Assembly (NCBI RefSeq): GCF_022343685.1
Contig: NZ_CP092123.1
Span: 2,976,001-3,040,000 of the forward strand
DNA: 64,000 nucleotides
Direction of reading: 5' to 3'
Origin: Marinobacterium sediminicola
GTDB taxonomy: Bacteria; Pseudomonadota; Gammaproteobacteria; Pseudomonadales; Balneatricaceae
Below are positions 31,224-39,647 of this stretch, one piece after another (positions within the stretch are counted from its first letter, which is position 1; every line of letters begins with the position of its first letter). The position numbers and the translations under genes were made by a program. The notes beneath the pieces were generated by a model. That model had not been told where the DNA came from, ran no database searches, and saw nothing but the letters and a program-made list of their open reading frames with translations.

Positions 31224-31399
31224 CGTACCCCCTCCTCACGACGCAAACGACGCTTCTGCTCCTTCAGCAGGTGATCACGAGCCAGTTTCGGCACAATCAG
31301 GTTGGCAACCAGAATTACCACACCCAGACCATAACTGAGCCAGACATAGAGGCCATGGCCACCCATGGACAGAAATTCGGAGAAGCTATCGAAACTCAC
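31220..31399 (-). CDS. ccmD: Haem exporter protein CcmD
   Basis: A short gene between ccmC and ccmE. It encodes 59 residues beginning [20 protein letters not shown], with one transmembrane helix (about 17-37) and a basic cytoplasmic tail rich in Lys and Arg, the standard CcmD plan. The start is GTG at 31399, seven bases after the ccmC stop, with GAGGTCGAG before it; the TGA overlaps the ccmE ATG. CcmD stabilises CcmABC and helps release haem-loaded CcmE. Confidence 0.9.
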   Translation of the reverse strand: MSFDSFSEFLSMGGHGLYVWLSYGLGVVILVANLIVPKLARDHLLKEQKRRLRREEGVR

Positions 31400-31406
31400 C
31401 TCGACC

Positions 31407-32162
31407 TCACTGCTTGTTCAGAAGTTCGCGTACCCAGCCAGTACGGCGTTCACGCCAGATAATTTCATTCCGCAACCGTTGCATCAGGCTGACGGCAAAG
31501 AAGCAATAGAAGCCGATTACCATCACCAGCAGCGGAAGCCACATTTCAGCCGGCATGGCCGGTTTTTCAGTCAGTTTGAAGGTGGCTGGCTGATGCAGGG
31601 TGTTCCACCACTCCACCGAATATTTGATGATCGGGATATTCACCAGCCCCACCAGCGCCAGCACCGCCGATGCCTGAGCAGCAGTGGACTCGTTTTCTAT
31701 CGCGGAGTTCAATGCCATGACACCGAGATACAGGAAAAACAGAATCAACATCGATGTCAGACGGGCGTCCCACACCCACCAGGAGCCCCAGGTTGGCTTG
31801 CCCCAGATGGCACCGGTAGCCAATGCCAGCACGGCCATGGAGGCTCCAATCGGGGCCGCCGACTTGAGCACCATGTCGGCCACTTTCATTTTCCAGATCA
31901 AGCCGACAGCACCGGCAACCGCCATCAACATATAGGCCGACTGGGCCAGAATGGCGGAGGGCACATGAAGATAAATGATGCGAAAGCTGTTGCCCTGCTG
32001 ATAATCAGCCGGGGCAAAGAGCAGTGCCCAGACAGCGCCACCGATCAGCAACACAACTGCAGCGGCGAAAAACCAGGGCAAAAGCTTGCCGGTAATTTCG
32101 TAGCACCAGCGCGGCGAGGCAAGTTGGTAAAACCAGCGCGGCATCCATTTTTTCTCGGCCAT
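31407..32162 (-). CDS. ccmC: Haem transporter/ligation protein CcmC
   Basis: Six-helix membrane protein that presents haem to CcmE. The 251 residues contain TWGSWWVWDARLTSMLIL, the WWD motif, plus conserved His residues in VPSA and SVEWWNTLHQPA stretches. The frame is open 37 codons further upstream, but the ATG at 32162 gives the conserved N-terminus and lies just after the ccmB stop. Confidence 0.96.
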   Translation of the reverse strand: MAEKKWMPRWFYQLASPRWCYEITGKLLPWFFAAAVVLLIGGAVWALLFAPADYQQGNSFRIIYLHVPSAILAQSAYMLMAVAGAVGLIWKMKVADMVLKSAAPIGASMAVLALATGAIWGKPTWGSWWVWDARLTSMLILFFLYLGVMALNSAIENESTAAQASAVLALVGLVNIPIIKYSVEWWNTLHQPATFKLTEKPAMPAEMWLPLLVMVIGFYCFFAVSLMQRLRNEIIWRERRTGWVRELLNKQ

Positions 32163-32175
32163 AATGTCTCTTCTT

Positions 32176-32889
32176 TTAACTACTGATCGAAATTCGCAGT
32201 GCCGCACTGATTGCCAACGGCGCCAGTCCCAGTGCCAGAGCCAACAAGGCTCCCAGCAACGCCAGATAGCCACCCAGCGGCAATCCGGTTACTGCCGCTT
32301 GCACGGCACTGGATCCAAAGATCAACACCGGAATGTACAACGGCAACACCAGCAGGGAGATCAATACTCCCCCCTTCTTCAGCCCCACGGTCAGGGCCGC
32401 ACCGATGGCACCCACCAGGCTCAACGTTGGCGTTCCCAGCAACAGGCTCAGCATCAGGCCCGGCATCCCCTCAGAAGGCAGAAACAGCATCAGGCCAAGC
32501 AATGGCGCCATGATAGTCAGTGCCAGGCCCGTCATCATCCAGTGGGCGACTACTTTTGCCAGCACCACTATAAACAGCGGCTGAGGGCTCAGCAGCAGCT
32601 GCTCCAGTGACCCGTCTTCATAGTCGGAGCGAAACAGCGCATCCATGGACAGCAGCGTTGCCAGCAAGGCTGCCACCCAAACGACACCCGGGGCGATCTG
32701 GGCCAGAAAACCGGGCTCAGGACTTACCCCCAGCGGGAACAGAGTCGCCACCATCAAAAAGAAAATCAGCGGGTTAACCAGGTCGCTCTTGCGTCGGAAT
32801 GAAAGCAAAAACTCACGTCGGCAGGTCGCCATGAAAAGACCTGCCACCCCGGGTGCAGCTGATTGTCGGGAATTAGTGTCCATTCTCAT
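32176..32889 (-). CDS. ccmB: Haem exporter membrane subunit CcmB
   Basis: Membrane subunit of the CcmAB ABC transporter, which with CcmC and CcmD drives release of holo-CcmE. The 237 residues make six hydrophobic helices; FSFRRKSDLVNPLIFFLMVA near the N-terminus and the DYEDGSLEQLLLSP motif are typical. It overlaps ccmA by four bases. Confidence 0.96.
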   Translation of the reverse strand: MRMDTNSRQSAAPGVAGLFMATCRREFLLSFRRKSDLVNPLIFFLMVATLFPLGVSPEPGFLAQIAPGVVWVAALLATLLSMDALFRSDYEDGSLEQLLLSPQPLFIVVLAKVVAHWMMTGLALTIMAPLLGLMLFLPSEGMPGLMLSLLLGTPTLSLVGAIGAALTVGLKKGGVLISLLVLPLYIPVLIFGSSAVQAAVTGLPLGGYLALLGALLALALGLAPLAISAALRISISS

Positions 32890-33527
32890 GCTGAAGTTCC
32901 CGCCAACTGATCCAAATTGATCTTGCGAACAGGGCCGCGAATACCCAGCTCATGATGCGTGGTCAGAATCACACTGCCTCCCCGCTGGGCATGCTGCAGC
33001 AATAGCTGCTCCTTGGCCGCAACGCCTCGCTTGTCAATCGCAGTGAAAGGTTCATCGAGAATCCAGAGTGGGGCCTGACTCAAATACAGTCGCGCCAGAC
33101 TGACACGCCGGTTTTGACCCGCTGAAAGCGAATGGCAGGGAACATCCTCAAAACCCTTCAAACCCACTTGTTCCAGCGCATCAGCAATACCAGAGGCATC
33201 AATCGCGGGACTCAGGGCAGCGTACCAGCGCAGGTTTTCTTCGGGGGTCAGAACGGATTTGACGCCGGCATGGTGACCGAAATAAAGCATTTCGCGGCAA
33301 AATTGCTCTCGAATCTCGGCAACGGGTTCACCTCGCCAGAAAATTTCACCTTCAAAGTTTCGCGACAGACCGCTGAGAATACGTAACAAGGTCGTTTTCC
33401 CGCTGCCGTTCTGGCCTTCGATCTGTACAATTTCCCCAGCAGAAAGGGCAAAACTGAGCTGACTGAACAGCACCCGATCATCCCGTTCGCAAAATAGCTT
33501 CTGTACTGACAAGAGCTGTTCAGACAC
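32886..33527 (-). CDS. ccmA: Haem exporter ATPase CcmA
   Basis: ABC ATPase of the CcmAB complex. The 213-residue protein shows Walker A (GQNGSGKTTLLRI), Q-loop, the signature HSLSAGQNRRVSLARL, Walker B (LWILDEPFTAID) and the switch His (THHELG). The frame remains open for about 260 codons upstream, but that part is antisense to the FliK-like gene. The start is GTG at 33527 with AAGGG before it, giving a normal CcmA length. First gene of the ccm-zipA-ligA unit. Confidence 0.95.
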   Translation of the reverse strand: MSEQLLSVQKLFCERDDRVLFSQLSFALSAGEIVQIEGQNGSGKTTLLRILSGLSRNFEGEIFWRGEPVAEIREQFCREMLYFGHHAGVKSVLTPEENLRWYAALSPAIDASGIADALEQVGLKGFEDVPCHSLSAGQNRRVSLARLYLSQAPLWILDEPFTAIDKRGVAAKEQLLLQHAQRGGSVILTTHHELGIRGPVRKINLDQLAGTSA

Positions 33528-33578
33528 GCGTAGGCCCTTCAAAAAACATGCGGCTGGTCGATAATGAACTGAGGCGCC

Positions 33579-33608
33579 ATTATATACAGATTGGCAGACC
33601 ACCGTCAG
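33579..33608 (-). promoter_or_regulatory. Probable ccmA promoter
   Basis: On the minus strand, CTGACG (33603-33608) and a perfect TATAAT (33579-33584) are 18 bases apart, about 52 bases before the ccmA start, in the divergent gap with the FliK-like gene. Four of six -35 bases match the sigma-70 consensus. Confidence 0.55.
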
Positions 33609-33639
33609 GCTCAACTTTAAGCCAGCATGGAGTAAACGG

Positions 33640-35928
33640 GTGCTACCTACGACCACCACCTCAAGCAGCAGCATCACCAGCAGCACGACCAAAACGGCTG
33701 CCATAGACCAGCTGTTGCCGACGGGTGGGCGAGAAGTTTCAGCCGTTGTGCGACAAGTATCTTCGGGTGACGCCGGCAGCCAGGTGCTCAAGGTACAAGT
33801 GGAGATCAACAACCGGCTGCTTGAGTTGATCACCCGCGCCCCTCTGAATACAGGGGACAGGGTAACACTCAGCAGAAGCCCCGGTGGCGAGCTGCAATTG
33901 ACGCTGCCGTCTCCGCAAACACCCAACGCAGCCGTCATACAGGCACGCCCTTCTCTGTTGCTGCAGGCACCGGCGACCTTGGCTGCACAGCTGCAACAAG
34001 CACTGCCGTTGAATGTCACCTTGCCGGCACGCGTGGTCAGTTCAACACCAACACAACCGGGCACCGCAGAGCCCACATCTGCCAGAGCCGCAACACAATC
34101 ACAAACCTCAGCGTCAACACCCGCGGCGACATCCACAACTTCAACTGCGACGACCACGCCTAAAGCACCTGCACCTGCTGCAGCATCGTCCTCACCGCCT
34201 CGGCCACCCACAACTCCGCCACAAGCACCTCCGACACCAGCCGCCAGGAATCCGGCAACAACCTCTTCGCCAGTATCTTCGACATTATCCGGCAGCAGCA
34301 CCACAGCCACAGCGGGGGCCTCTCAGGGCTCAGCAATGCCTTCTGTCCAGAGCAGCCAGGCCGGGCAAACATCGCCTGTCCCACCACCGTCTTCTGCCAG
34401 TCGCTCCGCTTCGGCGACAGGCTCGGCTGCGGGAAACGTTCCGGCGGCAGGAGGAAGCCCAAACGCCAGCCCATCCAATGGCGCGGCCACATCCACTACA
34501 CCGGCCAGAGTCTTCAGCGCACAGTTGCAACAAGTCAGCCAACTGGGTGAAGCACTGGCAGCCGGGGCGAGCAACAAAGGCACCACCGTTACTTCGACTG
34601 TTTCGAGCAACAATTCTCCATCTGCAAACACCACAAGCTCACAGACAACCGGTACGCCTGCACAGTCCGCACCCGCTGGTCAGCGCACTGCCAGCCCTTC
34701 AGTCCCGCTACCTCCTACCAGCCCAGAGGTTCGTGCTTCTTCAACACCGGCCGCACCCACCTCTGCAGCTGATCCCAAACCGCAGAACCCGAACAGCCCT
34801 CAGGAAACTCGGGGCCAACCCGCCCGATCCGATACGGTCAACTCAGGCACCAGTTCTCGTGAGTCGGCCAACACACCGCCTGCAGCGGCCCGCGTCAGCC
34901 TGGCGGGTAGCGCTTTGCTGCAGACCTTGTCACAGCATCAACCCCGCCAGCCGGTCATGCACCTTGTTCAGCTCAGGATCGAAAGCCAGCAAGTGCAGCT
35001 GATCAGCCCAAGACCGCTTCAGGCAGGCCAGCAAGTGACACTGACACGGGTCAACGAGCAGCAGGTCCAGATGCAAGCAGCACCTCCTCCCGAATCACCC
35101 GGCAAGAGTCCCGCTGCCCAAAGCGCTCTGCAGCAGGCGCTTCGGCAAGCGCTGCCGCAGCAGATTCCGCTCGGCGATGCACTCAACCAACTGGTTCAGT
35201 TGAGCCAAACACCCGCTGTAAGAGGCCAGGGAGCCATCGGTCAGCTGGTGCAATCCATGCTCAGCCTGTTCAGTGTTACCCCCGGCAGCCCCGACGCTGA
35301 CCAAGCCATTCAGCGTAACCTGCAACAGGGCGGTCTGCTGACCGAATCCCAGCTGGCTCGAAGCGGCAACAGTGACAAGCCCCCGCTGAACCTCAAGCAG
35401 CAGCTGGGACAACTGCTGAAAGCAGCCGAGCAGCTACCACCTGAACCACGTCAACAGATGCAACGATTGGTAGAAGCCCTTCAGGCACGCAGTACCAGCC
35501 AGCAGGTCAGCAGCCTGCAGGCCTGGAAGGAGCTGCCGGATGGTGGGCAAGAACGTGTTTTCAGGCTGGATATACCGATTCGCCTGGAGGAACGCCATGA
35601 TAACGCCGAGCTGACAATCACCGAGCAACGGCGCCCTGACCCTGATGGTGAGTATCAGTCATTCTGGAATGTAGCGTTGAGTTTCGACTTGCATCAACAG
35701 GGTAGTGTCGATGTGCGCCTCAGCCTTCACGAAGGCTGGCGGCTGCAACTGCAGTTCTGGGCGGAGGCGCTCCCGACCCTGCGCCGGATAGAGCAACAGC
35801 TGGATCCTTTTACCCAGACGCTACACGACAAGGGCTTCATTGTTGATCATATCCAGGCACGCCAGGGTAAACCTCAACAACCCAAGCTGAATGACATCCA
35901 ACGCCGCCTGGTGGACGTGCATACATGA
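33640..35928 (+). CDS. FliK-like protein (second FliK paralogue)
   Basis: A 762-residue protein: an N-terminal domain (about 25-105) with REVSAVVRQVSSG and LNTGDRVTLSRSPGG, a very long low-complexity Ala/Pro/Ser/Thr linker (about 130-400), a repeat-like copy of the N-terminal fold (about 420-480: ALLQTLSQHQPRQPVMHLVQ, LQAGQQVTLTRV), and a C-terminal domain (about 640-750) resembling the hook-length control Flg_hook domain. GTG start with GGAG seven bases upstream. It overlaps the FlhB-like gene by four bases, and FliK and FlhB interact in hook-length switching, so the pair may act together on an export apparatus. This is distinct from fliK at 54 kb. Confidence 0.75.
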   Translation: MLPTTTTSSSSITSSTTKTAAIDQLLPTGGREVSAVVRQVSSGDAGSQVLKVQVEINNRLLELITRAPLNTGDRVTLSRSPGGELQLTLPSPQTPNAAVIQARPSLLLQAPATLAAQLQQALPLNVTLPARVVSSTPTQPGTAEPTSARAATQSQTSASTPAATSTTSTATTTPKAPAPAAASSSPPRPPTTPPQAPPTPAARNPATTSSPVSSTLSGSSTTATAGASQGSAMPSVQSSQAGQTSPVPPPSSASRSASATGSAAGNVPAAGGSPNASPSNGAATSTTPARVFSAQLQQVSQLGEALAAGASNKGTTVTSTVSSNNSPSANTTSSQTTGTPAQSAPAGQRTASPSVPLPPTSPEVRASSTPAAPTSAADPKPQNPNSPQETRGQPARSDTVNSGTSSRESANTPPAAARVSLAGSALLQTLSQHQPRQPVMHLVQLRIESQQVQLISPRPLQAGQQVTLTRVNEQQVQMQAAPPPESPGKSPAAQSALQQALRQALPQQIPLGDALNQLVQLSQTPAVRGQGAIGQLVQSMLSLFSVTPGSPDADQAIQRNLQQGGLLTESQLARSGNSDKPPLNLKQQLGQLLKAAEQLPPEPRQQMQRLVEALQARSTSQQVSSLQAWKELPDGGQERVFRLDIPIRLEERHDNAELTITEQRRPDPDGEYQSFWNVALSFDLHQQGSVDVRLSLHEGWRLQLQFWAEALPTLRRIEQQLDPFTQTLHDKGFIVDHIQARQGKPQQPKLNDIQRRLVDVHT

Positions 35929-36215
35929 ACAAGCCTGTGGATAAAGAGCGCAGTGCCGTTGCACTGAAGTACGACCCCGACAATCCGGGTGCCCCGCGCG
36001 TAGTGGCCAAGGGGCGCGGCTTGATAGCAGAACAGATTCTGGCGCTGGCTGAGGAACATGACATCCACATTCACCAGAGTCCGGAGCTGATCGAAGTACT
36101 GATTCGGCTGGAGCTGGGAGAGGAAATTCCGGAGGCGCTCTATCGCGCCATTGCCGAGGTCATCGCGTTTGCCTACGGACTCAGGGACAGTGGCGATACA
36201 GCTGGCAATCAGTGA
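35925..36215 (+). CDS. FlhB C-terminal domain-like protein (FlhX/EscU family)
   Basis: A 96-residue soluble protein that aligns with the cytoplasmic domain of FlhB downstream of its self-cleavage site: SAVALKYDPDNPGAPRVVAKG here against HYAVALKYDQLGGGAPRVVAKG in the full FlhB at 48.4 kb. It has no membrane region and no NPTH motif, so it resembles the released fragment of FlhB rather than a full switch. Such paralogues are known in several bacteria and can partly replace the FlhB fragment. Overlaps the FliK-like gene (ATGA) and the end of the opposing DUF2802 gene by seven bases. Confidence 0.88.
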   Translation: MNKPVDKERSAVALKYDPDNPGAPRVVAKGRGLIAEQILALAEEHDIHIHQSPELIEVLIRLELGEEIPEALYRAIAEVIAFAYGLRDSGDTAGNQ

Positions 36216-36628
36216 CGTTGTTGACGATCCGGCAACAGCTCGTTGCTGTGGAGTTCACGGTGCAACAGCGCCATGAGTTCAGCCTCGGGGCGTCCAATAC
36301 CGCAGTTACGCACCAAGTCATCCACTGACGCTCCCATCTCCATCAGTTTGGCCGCCTGGTTATAGGCCAGGGCGCCCGGATCACGATTCTCCAGCTCTTG
36401 CTGCTTCTCTACCGTGATATTGAGTTTGCGTTCGATCGCCATCAAACGCTTGCCCATGCCGATGGATCCATTGGTCATCGAACGAATCTCATTGCGCAAC
36501 ACGTTGATCAACGCCTGATGCTGCCGCTCCTGGCGCTTGAGACGCACCAATACATAAAGGCAGATCCCGACCGCCACACAGGCGATCAGGGTCAGCAACA
36601 GCATGAAGAACAGAGAATACTCAGCCAC
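36209..36628 (-). CDS. DUF2802 family protein
   Basis: A 139-residue protein with one N-terminal transmembrane helix (about 5-30), a coiled-coil stretch (32-82) and a C-terminal helical domain with AKLMEMGASVDDLVRNCGI and EAELMALLHREL, which looks like a small helix-turn-helix. The family sits at this place in Pseudomonas chemotaxis clusters (PA1465-like); its function is unknown. GTG start with AGGA upstream. Confidence 0.82.
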   Translation of the reverse strand: MAEYSLFFMLLLTLIACVAVGICLYVLVRLKRQERQHQALINVLRNEIRSMTNGSIGMGKRLMAIERKLNITVEKQQELENRDPGALAYNQAAKLMEMGASVDDLVRNCGIGRPEAELMALLHRELHSNELLPDRQQRH

Positions 36629-36704
36629 ACCCGAATCCTGATCCGATTAAACCAGTTTAGGAAAAAGTGCAGTGTAACTGATCACGCCCTTGGCTTCATC
36701 GACT

Positions 36705-37592
<888 letters not shown>

Positions 37593-37595
37593 CGG

Positions 37596-38372
37596 TCACT
37601 CCTGTTCTCGTGGTTCCAGCAGACTACGCAGCAGACGGGCATAGGCGTGCACCCCTCTGCTACCCGCATCGAGTGACGAGGGCACCAGCCCCTTGAGGCT
37701 GGCATTTCTGAACTTGGTATCGACGGGCACGACCGCATTGGAAAGGTGCTCCGGGTAATGCGCATGAAGCTCCCTGAGACTATTCACTGAAGCCTGTGTA
37801 CGGCGGTCATAAAAGGTCGGTACGATCGTAAACGGTAACTTGTTCTTGCGTGCGCGATTAATCATCTGGATGGTTCGTACCATGCGCTCCAGACCTTTCA
37901 ACGCCAGGAATTCGGTTTGCACCGGGACCAGCAGGTGACTACAGGCCGCCAATGCATTGACCATCAGAACGCCCAGAACAGGAGGACTATCGATCAACAC
38001 ATAGTCGTATTCAGCCTGCAAATGGCGTAGCGCCTTGGCAACCTGTAATCCCATGCCTTCCTGTGCTACTGCCTTACGCTCAAGCGTTGCCAGCGCCGTT
38101 GATGCCGGAATCAGTTTGATGCTGTCATGACTGGTATCGAGAATCAGCTCACGTACCTGTTCGGCATCAACACGCGTTTGACTGAACAGGTCATAGACAC
38201 TGCGCTCCAGTTCATCGGGGTCATAACGGAAATAACTGGTCATTGAGCCATGAGGGTCGAGGTCAACCAGCAACACTCGATAACCGACTTCCGCCAATAG
38301 TCCGGCCAGAGAGATCGCCGTGGTGGTTTTGCCCACGCCCCCTTTCTGGTTAGCAACTGCCCATACCTGCAT
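37596..38372 (-). CDS. ParA-family ATPase of the chemotaxis cluster
   Basis: A 258-residue ParA/Soj/ParC-like ATPase with deviant Walker A (NQKGGVGKTTTAISLAG), Walker A' (LLVDLDPHGS) and Walker B (DYVLIDSPPVLG). In this genomic position homologues (PA1462; ParC of Vibrio) place chemoreceptor arrays at the cell pole; that role is inferred here. It lies 36 bases after cheB and 3 bases before the CheW-like gene. motC/motD, found between cheB and parA in Pseudomonas, are missing. Confidence 0.88.
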   Translation of the reverse strand: MQVWAVANQKGGVGKTTTAISLAGLLAEVGYRVLLVDLDPHGSMTSYFRYDPDELERSVYDLFSQTRVDAEQVRELILDTSHDSIKLIPASTALATLERKAVAQEGMGLQVAKALRHLQAEYDYVLIDSPPVLGVLMVNALAACSHLLVPVQTEFLALKGLERMVRTIQMINRARKNKLPFTIVPTFYDRRTQASVNSLRELHAHYPEHLSNAVVPVDTKFRNASLKGLVPSSLDAGSRGVHAYARLLRSLLEPREQE

Positions 38373-38408
38373 CTGTTTATGATCCTGTTATGTCTGCAAG
38401 GCTACGAC

Positions 38409-39620
38409 TTAACGCGATCCGCGCTGCGCCAACAGTGGTCCAATGTCGTCAAGCTCAAGGATGGCATCGGCCAGTCCTGCATTGACCACCGCCTGAGGCA
38501 TGCCGTAGATAGTGCAACTTTCACGATTCTGCGCCCACATGGCTGAACCCGCCTGCTTCAGCAGCCGCGCACCGTCACAGCCATCAGAGCCCATGCCGGT
38601 CAGGATGACGCCCAACACTTTGTTACCAAAGGTTTTTGCCGCCGAGGCATAGGTCACATCGACACTGGGTTTATACGTCATGCGCTCGTCGCCGACAAGG
38701 ATCCGTACCCTGTCCTTCTGTCGTGGGTCCAGCATCATCTGGAGCCCACCGGGCGCCAGCAATGCCTGACCAGGAACCAGGCGGTCGCCATCTTCAGCTT
38801 CTTTTACGCGAATCTGACACTGCTGATTGAGTCGTTCAGCAAAGACCTGAGTGAAGGTCTTGGGCATATGCTGCACCAACAGAACGGGGTAAGGATAATT
38901 CGCAGGCAGTTGCGTCAGGACCTTTTGCAGAGCGGCAGGCCCCCCCGTTGATGCACCGATGACCACCAGCTTACAGTCCGGAAACTTGACCCTTGAGGCA
39001 AGTGTGGTTGCACTGTCACCAGACGCAGAGGGCTGAGCCGGTGCAGATGGCGAACGCCGCATATCTGCGCTCGACATAGTGGTTGACGACCGAGTTGCTG
39101 GTGCAGGTGATGTACGGGAGGGGCGCACTGGGGGCGTTTCATCGGGACGGAATACCATCGTCGTCCCTTTCTGCTCGCGTCCCGGGTAGGAGCGCTCAAA
39201 TGCACTGCTCTGGCGGAAACGCCGAGTACGGCCCAGCGCGACCAGTCGGTCGATCAGCTGGGAGCGAACGCCGCTGTTCTTGTCCATCCAGGCGCGAATG
39301 TCCTTCGGCAGATAATCAGCGGCTCCGGCTTCCAGAGCCTGCAGGGTAACCCGCGCGCCTTCGTGGGTGAGCGAGGAGAGCATCAGCACATTGGTTGGTG
39401 CTTCCCGCATGATTATGCGCACTGCTTCAATGCCGTTCATCTGCGGCATTTCCACATCCATGGTCACCACATCAGGCTTCAGCCGCTTGACCTGCTCGAC
39501 TGCCTCCTTGCCATTCACAGCCGTACCAACCACCTGAAGCCTGGGATCATCCCGCAGCATCTCTTCGATGCGATGACGGAAGAACCCCGAGTCATCGACA
39601 ATCAGCACTTTAACCGGCAT
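38409..39620 (-). CDS. cheB: Chemotaxis protein-glutamate methylesterase CheB
   Basis: Demethylates or deamidates receptors for adaptation. The 403-residue protein has an N-terminal receiver with phosphoacceptor Asp55 (TMDVEMPQMNG), a Ser/Pro/Arg-rich linker (about 145-215), and the C-terminal methylesterase with the Ser of IGASTGGP, the His of LVQHMP, and the Asp of GMGSDGCDGA. The linker is longer than in E. coli CheB (349 residues), as usual in Pseudomonas-type systems. Confidence 0.96.
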   Translation of the reverse strand: MPVKVLIVDDSGFFRHRIEEMLRDDPRLQVVGTAVNGKEAVEQVKRLKPDVVTMDVEMPQMNGIEAVRIIMREAPTNVLMLSSLTHEGARVTLQALEAGAADYLPKDIRAWMDKNSGVRSQLIDRLVALGRTRRFRQSSAFERSYPGREQKGTTMVFRPDETPPVRPSRTSPAPATRSSTTMSSADMRRSPSAPAQPSASGDSATTLASRVKFPDCKLVVIGASTGGPAALQKVLTQLPANYPYPVLLVQHMPKTFTQVFAERLNQQCQIRVKEAEDGDRLVPGQALLAPGGLQMMLDPRQKDRVRILVGDERMTYKPSVDVTYASAAKTFGNKVLGVILTGMGSDGCDGARLLKQAGSAMWAQNRESCTIYGMPQAVVNAGLADAILELDDIGPLLAQRGSR

Positions 39621-39647
39621 AAAGATCCCTCATATACGCCTGCCGCT

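Noticed and set aside
32163-32273. 37-codon upstream extension of ccmC
   Set aside because: It overlaps ccmB and is Trp/Arg-rich; the conserved N-terminus begins at 32162.
33528-34310. 260-codon N-terminal extension of the ccmA frame
   Set aside because: This part is antisense to the FliK-like gene; a GTG with AAGGG at 33527 gives normal CcmA.
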